From: Roseovarius arcticus
GTDB taxonomy: Bacteria > Pseudomonadota > Alphaproteobacteria > Rhodobacterales > Rhodobacteraceae
Reading direction: 5' to 3'
Length of the DNA stretch: 64,000 nucleotides
Assembly: GCF_006125015.1 (NCBI RefSeq)
Contig: NZ_SZZN01000001.1
Span: 2,976,001-3,040,000 of the forward strand
Positions 45,147 to 53,616 of this stretch are shown piece by piece; positions within the stretch are counted from its first letter, which is position 1, and each line of letters begins with the position of its first letter. The translations under genes were made by a program, and so were the position numbers. Below the pieces are notes generated by a model. The model searched no databases, was not told where the DNA came from, and was given only the letters and a program-made list of their open reading frames with translations.

Positions 45147-46157
45147 CTATTTGGCCTTTTGCTGCTTTGATCCTCGGGTCAGGCGACCAAGCGTGCTTAT
45201 GCCATGTGCCAGGCCTTTGGGCATCACCATCACGAACAGGATCAGTGCCAGGCCCAGGATCAGGTTGCGTGCGTCGCCCATGTCTTTTGCTAATTCGACC
45301 ACGACCATCATCAATCCGGTCCCGATCAGCGGCCCCCAGGTGGAGCCAAGGCCACCGACAACGACCATCGCAAGGATGAACATCAGGGTCGAGAAATCAA
45401 ACAGGCTGGGTCCGGCGAACCGGAAATGCGCAGCGTAGACCGCCCCAGCCAGTCCTGTCAGAAATGCAGTGACGCAAAATGCGATGATTTGGTATTTCTT
45501 GCGGTCGATGCCGCGACTGGCGGCATAGCCGGGGTTGTCGCGGATGGCGCGAAACGCCAGTCCCAGACGCCCGTGGATGATCACGACGCAGGCCAGAACC
45601 GTTAGCGCGAAGGCCGCCAGAACGGTATAATAATTGCCCAGCATCCAACTGCCTTTCAGCAGTGCGCGGAACCCGAAATCGTCGAACCGCGAAAACCCGG
45701 TTGAGCCGCCGAACAGCTGCTGACAGTTGTTGCGCACCAGCGTGAAACACTCGGTATCGGTAATGATCAAAACGTGGATCATCTCGGCAATCGCGTAGGT
45801 CAACAGGGCCACGTAGGCGCCGGTCAGGCGCAGGCAGGCCATGCCGATCACCAGCGCCAGAAGCGCCGAGGACACCGCCGCCATCGGGATCGCCGCCCAG
45901 ACATTGAGCCCGATAAAGGTGACACCCATCGCCATGCCATAGGCCCCGACCGCGATGAACAGCATCTGCGCCAGCGAAAACACCCCGGCATGCCCCATCA
46001 GGATGTTCCAGTTCATTGCGACCATGGCCCAGATGAAAAAGACGACGATCTCACCCAGCAGGTAGCGTTCGGTGATGATCAGCGGCAGCAGGCAGAAGCC
46101 CGCGATGACGGCGATACCGACGGCAATATGGCGTTGAAACGGGCTGAGCGCGGTCAT
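45147..46157 (-). CDS. Branched-chain-type ABC transporter permease (LivM-like)
   Basis: Inner-membrane permease of 336 residues with about ten hydrophobic helices, including LMGHAGVFSLAQMLFIAVGA and, near the end, SRGIDRKKYQIIAFCVTAFL with GGLGSTWGPLIG, the coupling and glycine motifs of LivM. It pairs with the LivH-like protein, overlapping it by 4 bases. Part of an uptake system of the hydrophobic amino acid (HAAT) family; the specific substrate is set by the binding protein. Confidence 0.92.
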   Translation of the reverse strand: MTALSPFQRHIAVGIAVIAGFCLLPLIITERYLLGEIVVFFIWAMVAMNWNILMGHAGVFSLAQMLFIAVGAYGMAMGVTFIGLNVWAAIPMAAVSSALLALVIGMACLRLTGAYVALLTYAIAEMIHVLIITDTECFTLVRNNCQQLFGGSTGFSRFDDFGFRALLKGSWMLGNYYTVLAAFALTVLACVVIIHGRLGLAFRAIRDNPGYAASRGIDRKKYQIIAFCVTAFLTGLAGAVYAAHFRFAGPSLFDFSTLMFILAMVVVGGLGSTWGPLIGTGLMMVVVELAKDMGDARNLILGLALILFVMVMPKGLAHGISTLGRLTRGSKQQKAK

Positions 46158-47032
46158 AGACGAACCACCTTTTCCTTGCCGAACAGGCCCAGAGGCCGCC
46201 AGATCAGCACAACGATGACCAGCATCAGCATGGTCGGAAATCCAAAGCGGACGCCGAAATAGAACCCAATGGCGGATTCAAGTAGCGCCAGACCAAAGGC
46301 ACAGACGCCCGCGCCCCACACGTTGCCCAGCCCTGCGACCACGCAAATCACGAAGGCCTTCAACAACGGATCGCCCCCCATATGCGGCGAGAGGGTCGTG
46401 AGGGTCGAAATCATCAGACCCGCAACGCCTGCCAGCGCGCCCGCCAGCGCCATGACCTGTAGGTAGACGGTATTGGTGCGCACACCCATCAGGCGGGCCG
46501 CGTCGCGGTTCAGGGCCGTGGCACGGATCGCACGGCCGAATTTGGTCTTCAACAGCAGCCATGCAACCGCACCGATGAACACGGCCGCAACCAGCAAGAT
46601 TACCAGTGCCTGATAAGTGATCGACACGCCGACAAGGACGAAAACACCCTCGACTTTTACAGGTTGCGGGAAGGGGTAGCCACCGTAACCCTTAAGCACC
46701 AGATCCTCCAGAACGATGGCCAGACCGGCAGTGGCGACCAGAATGTTAGTGCCGAACTCGGGTGAATTCAGCATGAAGCGTACAATCAATAGGTGGGTCA
46801 GGACACCGATAGCCGCGCCCACCAGCATTGCCACCAAGATCCCCGCCACCAGCGGCAGGTTCATCGCCGATGCCAACGTTAGTACCGCATATGCGCCCAA
46901 CGTCATGAACATGCCATGGGCCATGTTGAACATGCCCAGCGTGCCATAGATCAACGACAGGCCAACGGCAGCCAAGGCATACATCGACCCCATCGTCAGC
47001 CCGGTTACGATGATCTGAATGACGATCTCCAT
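46154..47032 (-). CDS. Branched-chain-type ABC transporter permease (LivH-like)
   Basis: Inner-membrane permease of 292 residues with about eight helices. LivH blocks: MGSMYALAAVGLSLIYGTLG at the start, NMAHGMFMTLGAYA, and AFVICVVAGLGNVWGAGVCA. It starts 1 base after the LivF-like stop and overlaps the LivM-like gene, so the translocation pore is encoded as one unit. Confidence 0.92.
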   Translation of the reverse strand: MEIVIQIIVTGLTMGSMYALAAVGLSLIYGTLGMFNMAHGMFMTLGAYAVLTLASAMNLPLVAGILVAMLVGAAIGVLTHLLIVRFMLNSPEFGTNILVATAGLAIVLEDLVLKGYGGYPFPQPVKVEGVFVLVGVSITYQALVILLVAAVFIGAVAWLLLKTKFGRAIRATALNRDAARLMGVRTNTVYLQVMALAGALAGVAGLMISTLTTLSPHMGGDPLLKAFVICVVAGLGNVWGAGVCAFGLALLESAIGFYFGVRFGFPTMLMLVIVVLIWRPLGLFGKEKVVRL

Positions 47033-47033
47033 C

Positions 47034-47750
47034 TTAGTGCCCTCCCAGATAGGTTTTCAAAATGTCCTGCGAACTGTCGGCCTCGGCTGCGGTGCCGGAC
47101 CACACGATATGGCCCGCATCCATCAACAGCAGTCGGTCGGCAATGGCCATGACGCGGCTTGGGTTTTCTTCGACGATTAGGAACGACAGGCCCTCGGCGC
47201 GCAGCACCCCCAGCGCTTCGTAGATCTGTTCGATCAACAGCGGGGCAAGACCCAGAGACGGCTCGTCCAGCATGAGCACCTTGGCATCGGCCATCAGCCC
47301 GCGCCCGATCCCCACCATGCGCCGCTCACCACCGGACAGCGAGCTGGTGGGTTGATTGCGCCGCTCTTTCAGACGTGGAAACAGGGTGAACACCTTTTCT
47401 AGCTTGCGGTCGATGTCGAGTCCGTTCTTCAGCAGATAGGCCCCCATCAACAGGTTTTCCTCGACCGACATTTCCGTGAACAGCTGATCGCCCTGCGGCA
47501 CGTGGATCAAACCCGCCTCGACGCGGGTATGCATGCTGGACTTTTCCAGACGTTGGCCAGCGATTTCACACTGGCCTGCGCGGAAGGGCAAAAAACCCGA
47601 CAGCGTGCGCAGCAGCGTCGTCTTGCCGTGGCCGTTGGGACCGATCAATGCCAGCACCTCACCTTCGGCCAATTGCACGGTTACTCCATGCAGGACCGGG
47701 CGGTATAGGTAGCCGGACACGACACCTTGGGCATCCAGAAGAAAGCTCAT
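47034..47750 (-). CDS. Branched-chain-type ABC transporter ATP-binding protein (LivF-like)
   Basis: ATPase of 238 residues. Walker A ALIGPNGHGKTTLLRTLSG, signature SSLSGGERRMVGIGRGLM and Walker B VLMLDEPSLGLAPLL are all present. This is the shorter ATPase of the HAAT pair. Its start overlaps the LivG-like stop by 4 bases. Confidence 0.93.
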   Translation of the reverse strand: MSFLLDAQGVVSGYLYRPVLHGVTVQLAEGEVLALIGPNGHGKTTLLRTLSGFLPFRAGQCEIAGQRLEKSSMHTRVEAGLIHVPQGDQLFTEMSVEENLLMGAYLLKNGLDIDRKLEKVFTLFPRLKERRNQPTSSLSGGERRMVGIGRGLMADAKVLMLDEPSLGLAPLLIEQIYEALGVLRAEGLSFLIVEENPSRVMAIADRLLLMDAGHIVWSGTAAEADSSQDILKTYLGGH

Positions 47751-48514
47751 CCTGCACCTCCGGTTCCGGCGGATCCAAGGTAGACCTCGGTCACTGTCTT
47801 GTCCGCACTCAATCCCTTTGGAGTGCCATCATAAATGATTTGGCCCTGATGCATCATCACTGCGCGATCCGCGACGGCCATCAGAAAATGCATGACATGT
47901 TCGATAAAGATCAGCGTCAGGCCCTGTCCCTTGAGGCGCAGGACCAGCGCGATGAATTCTTCGATTTCGGGTGGTGTCAGCCCGCCGACGGGTTCGTCCA
48001 TCAGCAGGATTTCAGGTTCGCTAACCAGGGCCGTAGCTACCATCAGCTTCTTGCGGGCAAGGGTTGGAACACCGGCGACCATGTAATCCGCGATGTCCTC
48101 AAGTCCGATATCAGCGATGATCGCCCGCGCCGCATCTCGGTCGGCGCGTGGGGTCATCACCCAACCGCCCGCGCTGCGCCGCCCAAAGGATTGCGCAGCC
48201 AGCACATTTTCATAGACCGTCAGCCCGTCAAAGCCCGAGTTCAGCTGAAACGTGCGTGCCAGCCCCCGTTGGCACAGCTTGTGCGGCGCAGTGCCGACAA
48301 TGGGCTGCCCCAAATAGTGGATCGTGCCATCACTGACCGGGGTCAACCCGCTGATAAGATCGAAAAATGTGGTTTTGCCCGCGCCATTGGGACCGCCGAT
48401 GCCGACGGTTTCCCCCTTGGCGACGGCAAAGTCCACCGCATCCACAGCCACCAGCGCGCCGAAGCGTTTGGTAACGCCCCGGCACTCTAGTGCGGCCTGA
48501 TCAGGCTCGCTCAT
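47747..48514 (-). CDS. Branched-chain-type ABC transporter ATP-binding protein (LivG-like)
   Basis: ATPase of about 255 residues. Walker A is GIGGPNGAGKTTFFDLISG (usual form GLIGPNGAGKTT), Walker B EILLMDEPVGGL; the signature loop usually LSxG reads TLARKKLMVA here, which departs from the standard LSGGQ motif and may lower activity or reflect dimer asymmetry. I chose ATG 48514, which has AAAGG upstream and starts 5 bases after the binding-protein stop; ATG 48535 would overlap it. Confidence 0.9.
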   Translation of the reverse strand: MSEPDQAALECRGVTKRFGALVAVDAVDFAVAKGETVGIGGPNGAGKTTFFDLISGLTPVSDGTIHYLGQPIVGTAPHKLCQRGLARTFQLNSGFDGLTVYENVLAAQSFGRRSAGGWVMTPRADRDAARAIIADIGLEDIADYMVAGVPTLARKKLMVATALVSEPEILLMDEPVGGLTPPEIEEFIALVLRLKGQGLTLIFIEHVMHFLMAVADRAVMMHQGQIIYDGTPKGLSADKTVTEVYLGSAGTGGAG

Positions 48515-48519
48515 ACGGT

Positions 48520-49833
48520 TTAGCCTTTCATCCATGGTGGCGTCTGGAACTTGCCCTTGGTGTAGGGCCAGGGCGCGATCAAAACACCATCCTTCGTCTT
48601 GTCATGGATCTGGCTGAAGATGTGCGGCATTCCCAGTGACGGATCGTTGGTTTCGGTCGGATAGGAATAGGCCGATTGCGTGTCGGGACGGATGCGCAGG
48701 GTGCCCATGGGGCTGCGATAGATCAGCGATTTCAGACAGTCCGCCACAGCGCGGCTCTGTTCCTCCTCATAGGGCGCACCGGGGCCACCGGCCAGGGCGG
48801 CCGCGATGGCGTAGGCATGCAGCGCCGTATAAGTCTGACCGCCGCCGTTGGGTGATGAGTTTGCGCCAAAGCGTGCTTTGTAGGCGTTGGTGAAAGCGGT
48901 GCCGATTTCGTCCTGCAACGCACCGATCACGGTGGCATAGGTCACCCCGACCGAGTTATCCCCCGCGATATCGCGGAATGCGGCCAACGATGCGCCGTAT
49001 TGCATGTAAATCAGACTGTCAGTGGGGTCATTCATGAATTGGTTCATGAACTGGGCCTGATCGGAGGTATAAAAATGCGTCACCGAGATCACGGCGGGCG
49101 GATCTGCACGCAGCTTGGCCAAAGTCGGACCCCAATCAGTCACAGGCACCTTCACTGTTTCATACAGCGACGTCTCAAAACCTGCGTCCGCGGCACCGTC
49201 GCGCAATGCATTAGCGATATTGACCGAGTAGGTACCGGGGCCGGTGATGATAGCCAGTTTTCTGTTGGGTAAATTGAATTCGTCGGTCGCCTGAATATCG
49301 CCAAGAAATTTCAGCAGACCGGTACCATACATTGTTTCCGGTGGGCCGTACTGGATCGTGCCCCAATAGCGATCGGGATCGGATTTGACCAATTCGTCAT
49401 GCACCGCCACAGTGTTCGCGTGCATGGCGATGATGCCGGCATCGGCGGCAACGTCGTGCACCGCGATCCCAGTATCCATATTATAGCCGGTGATCAGCGC
49501 GCTGGCGTTGTCGCGGTCGATCAGGCGCTGGCAGGCCTGAATGACCACATCGTCGCCTTTGCTTTCGGTGTCGACGAACACGACCTCGACGGGGCGGCCA
49601 AGGATGCCGCCGGCCTCGTTGATTTCATCGCGGGCCATTTCCATGCCGTTGCGGAATTCGATGCCATCAGCGGCGACGATCCCGGTCAGTGGCGCGGGGC
49701 AACCGATTACGATGGGATCGCCCGATTGCGCGTTTGCGGCAGTGTTCAGACCGGCCAGAATCGCGGCACCGCCTGCGGTGGCACCGGCACCACGCATAAA
49801 GCTACGGCGCGATGGATTGGTTGGTTTAGTCAT
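48520..49833 (-). CDS. Tat-exported ABC substrate-binding protein
   Basis: Periplasmic type 1 binding protein of 437 residues, of the branched-chain/urea/amide class. The N terminus has a twin-arginine signal (SRRSFMRGAGAT) with hydrophobic stretch and an AxA cleavage site near ANAQ. The mature part opens DPIVIGCPAPLTGIVAADG and later has RPVEVVFVDTESKGDD, both typical. Tat export of a binding protein may mean that it folds in the cytoplasm. It follows the amidohydrolase gene by 24 bases and feeds the four transporter subunits encoded downstream. Confidence 0.92.
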   Translation of the reverse strand: MTKPTNPSRRSFMRGAGATAGGAAILAGLNTAANAQSGDPIVIGCPAPLTGIVAADGIEFRNGMEMARDEINEAGGILGRPVEVVFVDTESKGDDVVIQACQRLIDRDNASALITGYNMDTGIAVHDVAADAGIIAMHANTVAVHDELVKSDPDRYWGTIQYGPPETMYGTGLLKFLGDIQATDEFNLPNRKLAIITGPGTYSVNIANALRDGAADAGFETSLYETVKVPVTDWGPTLAKLRADPPAVISVTHFYTSDQAQFMNQFMNDPTDSLIYMQYGASLAAFRDIAGDNSVGVTYATVIGALQDEIGTAFTNAYKARFGANSSPNGGGQTYTALHAYAIAAALAGGPGAPYEEEQSRAVADCLKSLIYRSPMGTLRIRPDTQSAYSYPTETNDPSLGMPHIFSQIHDKTKDGVLIAPWPYTKGKFQTPPWMKG

Positions 49834-49857
49834 GTTTTTATTTCCCCTGTTGCGTGA

Positions 49858-50982
49858 TTATTTGAAGAACGCTTCTTTGACGTTATCAATGAGTTGCTTC
49901 TGATCCCCGCTCAGGTCCTGCCCGCCATAGGCGGCTACGACGGCGGCGAACGGATCCTCGAACGTGGCATCCGCGCCAGACAACACCTCCAGCGTCGCCA
50001 GACCGCAGTAGGGCACATAGGTGGCGGAGTATCCGCCCTCATGCGTGACCACGATGCGCCCCTTTGCGTATTTGTCGGCCACTTCCATCAGGCGCGCCGT
50101 CATCCATGCGTAATCGCCCGAGGCCAGCATCTGCATCCCCAAAGGGTCCAGCGCGCAGGAATCGAATCCGCTGGGCACAAAGATCATCTCCGGCTGGAAT
50201 GCCTCAAGCGCGGGTATCACCAGCTCTTCAAAGGCGGCACGATAGGCGCCACTGCCCGATCCTGGGGGGAGGGGTATGTTCAGGTTCGTGCCTGCACCGT
50301 CGCCCGTGCCCATATCGGTAAAGTCGCCCGAATCCGCCGGATAGAGACGGTTCTGGTGCAAGGAAATCGTCAGAACGGACGGGTCGTCATAGAAAACAGC
50401 CTCAGTTCCGTTGCCGTGATGCACGTCCCAATCGACGGTTGCGATCCGTTTCAGGCCATGTTTCTGTTGCGCGTGTTTCGCGCCCAGCGCCGCGTTTGCG
50501 AACAGGCAGAAGCCGCGCGCGCGCTCAGGCTCGGCGTGGTGGCCGGGCGGGCGGCACAGAACATAGGCGTTGTCCCAATCCCCGGCGACCACCTTGTCGA
50601 CCGCATCCAAAACGCCGCCCACGGCAAGGCGTGCAATATCCAGACTGGCCCGGCTTACCGGCGTCAACTCGCCACTATCACCACCGCCCGACGCGCAGAC
50701 CTGCGCAATGTGGTCGATGTGGCTTTGCGGGTGCACCATATGGATATCTTCGTCACTTGCCGAATGAGGGCGCAGAGCGTGCAAATGCGGCGCCAGGTCC
50801 AACGCCTCGACCAGCCCATGAAAGCGGCGCTTGGTCTCGGGGTTCTCAAAGTGCAGACCCGGCTGGATGGTCATGCCTGGCTCGAAAAAGCCACAATAGT
50901 TCTGCGTGTCGTGCCAATAATACAGCTCGGATGTAACCCATCCGGTGCGCTTGGCGCATTTGGTGTCGGCGTGAAACTGCAT
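49858..50982 (-). CDS. Histone deacetylase family amidohydrolase (acetylpolyamine amidohydrolase-like)
   Basis: Zinc amidohydrolase of 374 residues with the arginase/deacetylase fold. Catalytic H148-H149 in RPPGHHAEP, zinc ligands D186 and H188 in VDWDVHHGNGTEA and D274 in SGFDSCALDPLG, and Y318 in HEGGYS. The class II-like blocks suggest a deacetylase acting on small N-acyl amines, such as acetylpolyamines, rather than proteins, in bacteria. First gene of a seven-gene minus-strand operon, together with an ABC uptake system and an aminotransferase: deacylation of the imported substrate is the likely role. Confidence 0.92.
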   Translation of the reverse strand: MQFHADTKCAKRTGWVTSELYYWHDTQNYCGFFEPGMTIQPGLHFENPETKRRFHGLVEALDLAPHLHALRPHSASDEDIHMVHPQSHIDHIAQVCASGGGDSGELTPVSRASLDIARLAVGGVLDAVDKVVAGDWDNAYVLCRPPGHHAEPERARGFCLFANAALGAKHAQQKHGLKRIATVDWDVHHGNGTEAVFYDDPSVLTISLHQNRLYPADSGDFTDMGTGDGAGTNLNIPLPPGSGSGAYRAAFEELVIPALEAFQPEMIFVPSGFDSCALDPLGMQMLASGDYAWMTARLMEVADKYAKGRIVVTHEGGYSATYVPYCGLATLEVLSGADATFEDPFAAVVAAYGGQDLSGDQKQLIDNVKEAFFK

Positions 50983-51099
50983 GATATACCTTTAATATGC
51001 ATGATTTCGATTTCATGTTTTTGAGCTGGTTCATCTAGCCTTGTCTGAATTTGCATTTTGCAGCTAAGGCTCGTCTCGCTTTTTGCTCATCCGATCGCC

Positions 51100-51504
51100 A
51101 GACGCTTTTTGGGATGTAGAAGATCTTTATCGTTGGCATGGTAATCTCGTAGTGATTAGCCTTCGCCCAATCTCTCGAAGGTTTGAGCGTAGTAAAAATA
51201 CTTTCAGTATCCCGCGATGTAACCGTGGCAACCACATCATCTGCATTAAACAGAGACCGCCTCTCAAGATCACCCTCAAGTTTTTTGTAGAATGAAAAGC
51301 GCCAGTGCTAAGCGTGTTCGTGGCATGAACACTTTCAAATGCCACCCTTCCAATCCGATCAAGATCGTCGTTCGCGAAGTGTACGTAAAAGCTTGGCAAG
51401 CGACCCGGACGCCAATCTATGTCGTCCTTCGCCTGAAGCTCCGTCGCGATGAAAACTTCAGCTTCATCGATGCCACCTTGCGGCAGTGATATACCATTCA
51501 CCAT
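51100..51504 (-). pseudogene. Broken copy of PLP decarboxylase gene
   Basis: From ATG 51504 the frame reads MVNGISLPQGGIDEAEV, DIDWRPGRLPSFYVHFAND and FESVHATNTLSTGAF, which follows the intact decarboxylase at 53617 residue by residue. After a frame change near 51270, VATVTSRDTESIFTTLKPSR and DWAKANHYEI match again. The conserved SGGTES has become SRDTES, and the C-terminal two thirds, including the PLP lysine, are absent. It lies in opposite orientation to the intact gene. Confidence 0.88.
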
Positions 51505-51663
51505 ATCTTGCCCCGTTTGTTATCACATATGAGGCAGAAAAAACTTCTATATGCAAGAACAAATATATTATAGTGCACTTTATAAGCTATCGAATGGTTA
51601 AATATGATGCTGAATATGAGACATTATAATACGTAAAGATGTGGCAAAAGTTATGATGGACGT

Positions 51664-51795
51664 ATGATGGACCTTAAAGAGAAGCTTTCAAACGTCGATG
51701 TCGTCGTGGTTGGTGGCGGCATCATTAGGAGCGCACCAGCGCTGGCATCTGATCGAGATTGGCCCACAAACTTTATGCAGTTCTCCTGCTCTTGA
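51664..51795 (+). pseudogene. FAD-dependent oxidoreductase N-terminal fragment
   Basis: MDLKEKLSNVDVVVVGGGII is a typical beta strand and glycine loop of a DadA-like FAD enzyme; the frame then slips, with WHLIEIGP visible in the next frame, and ends at 51795. It starts 160 bases from, and divergent to, the broken decarboxylase copy. Confidence 0.65.
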
Positions 51796-52540
51796 CGCTT
51801 CTGCCTCAGTGGTATCCGCTCCACCGTAGCCATAGTGCTCACCCTAGGTATAGCGACGCACTGACCGCCACGATCCGAACGATCACTCCTGCGCTGGCAG
51901 GCTTCCACTCGCCCTCGGCTTTGATGCCGGTGCTATCCGTTGCCCGGCAAGGCAATGCATAACAGTGTCCGGAGAGGGGATAAGAAGGTTCAGTGCGCCC
52001 GTTCCACCGCTATAGGGCAGGCCCACATTCAACACTCTTTGACGCGACAGGTCCACACAGTGTGCTAAAATCCGGGATCGTCCAGTCCGGCGAGCCGGAA
52101 CAGACTCTGCACAAATTTGGAGGTCTGCCGGTGCGGCACCCAGATCATTATAGGATCAAGCCAGCCTTAAGGCGATTACAGACAATCGCCTATCGGCTCG
52201 TGGATCGACTACGATCCGTGTCAGCTCAAGCTGTCATTGCAGGACGGCCAGTTCGCGACCTTATACTTCGGCGGGAACTCAGCTGCTAATGATCTCCAAC
52301 AATCACGCCGGATTCGCGAGATGAAACCCCTCACCCAATTTGCGCAACATATGTAATCGCCCCAAACGCAAGAGGGATTTTGAATCTTTTTGACGCGTCG
52401 TCGGGTCCAGATCAAAGCCCCGTTCTCATAGGCACTCTGTTGAACACTGGTTTTCCGACCCCGTCTCACGACTATTGCGCCAAACTGTTCCTTGCCCTCT
52501 TTCGCTCAGACGTCTCGCGACCGTCAATCGACTTACGCCG
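51796..52540. other. Relic-rich stretch without an intact gene
   Basis: On the minus strand near 51890-51970, ATDSTGIKAEGEWK resembles the central part of an IS5 transposase (DSTGIK-x-x-GEGEW), and decays. The remainder, 51970-52540, shows no gene that I recognise. Confidence 0.45.
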
Positions 52541-53302
52541 CCGCAGCCGGAGCCCTATAAACTTCGCTCTTCAACATCAGCGCTCAGACGATCCGCGCCA
52601 TCCGTTGCCCGAGCAACCAAAGCTGTGGCGATCGACGGCCCGGGACCCGGAATTGTCATCAGCCTGCGCGCCACCTCATTCTCTTTTGCAGGCTGACTGA
52701 TCTCTGCGTTGAGCCTGGTGATCTTGTCGTCGAGACGGGTCTTCGTCTCGATCAGAACCAGCAACGTTGCCCGAGCCTCTTGGGGCAAGCAACTTGCCGG
52801 AACCTCTATGATAGGAATTAAGAACGCTGCGTTCGCTGCGCCCAGTGGAGCTACCTCTCCAAACTCCGTCAGGTGGCCGCGAAGCGCATTGATCGCTTGA
52901 GTGCGCTGACGGATCAGCAGCTCCCGGACCCGGAAGACCATGGCTGCACCCTGCACATCTTCGCTCCTCACCGGCACGAAGCGCATTGATGGGCGTACCG
53001 TTGCTTCGCAAATCGCTTCAGCATCGGCCGCATCATTTTTTTTGGCGTTTAACGAAGGGTTTTACGTAGGCTGGCTGGATCAGCCGAACCTCGTGGCCCA
53101 GTTTGCCAATCTCGCGGCCTCAGTAGTGAGCGCAGCCGCATGCTTCCATCGCAACGACGCATCGCGGAAGTTGGCTGAAAAATGCCAAGACTTGTGCTCG
53201 CCGCAACTTCTTGCGCAGAACCGCTCTACCTGCGCCATCGGCTCCATGCACTTAGAATACATTCTTCGCCAAATCGAGCCCGACCGTGATAATATCCGAC
53301 AT
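52540..53302 (-). pseudogene. IS110 family transposase relic
   Basis: Read on the minus strand from ATG 53302: MSDIITVGLDLAKNVF, stop, VHGADGAGRAVLRKKLRR, LPRCVVAMEACG, stop, KLGHEVRLIQPAYVKPFVK, then after a frame change NDAADAEAICEA, MRFVPVRSEDVQGAAMVFRV, LIRQRTQAINALRGHLTEFG and EVARRLMTIPGPGPSIATAL. Two internal stops and at least one frame change (poly-A near 53036) make it inactive. The last part of the transposase is lost. Confidence 0.88.
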
Positions 53303-53616
53303 GACCGCTCTCCTTTGTGGATCATTGCAGACCCACCTTGGCACATCGATGCCGTCGGAGGGCGGTTACATCATCAAAGCTAACAACACCGCACAGTGGA
53401 CCGGTACCTCCTTCGGCCAGTTCTCTAGTCAGCGCGCATCCAATCATGCCAACGCCTATCGCCAAAAGATCGTAAGGGGTAGGTAAGTGACTGTATTTTA
53501 AGATAACTTACCAATATCTATTAAAACATCGTAGCATTTTATGGCTGCTATAAAATTTTGTTGTTGAATTTGTGATAGTATAATGTGAATGATTAGATAT
53601 CAAACGAGGTCATAAC
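53303..53616. promoter_or_regulatory. AT-rich upstream region of the decarboxylase gene
   Basis: No gene is seen. The 130 bases before the start are strongly AT-rich. TATAAT at 53579-53584, about 30 bases before the start codon, is a plausible -10 box; TTGTTG at 53558-53563 could be a -35 with a short spacer of 15. Confidence 0.4.

Noticed and set aside
47648..48490. Plus-strand frame of 280 codons opposite the two ABC ATPases
   Set aside because: The minus strand carries complete Walker motifs; this frame shows no domain.
49894..51024. Long plus-strand frame of 376 codons opposite the amidohydrolase gene
   Set aside because: The opposite strand has every catalytic motif of the deacetylase family; this frame is a shadow caused by high G+C codon bias.
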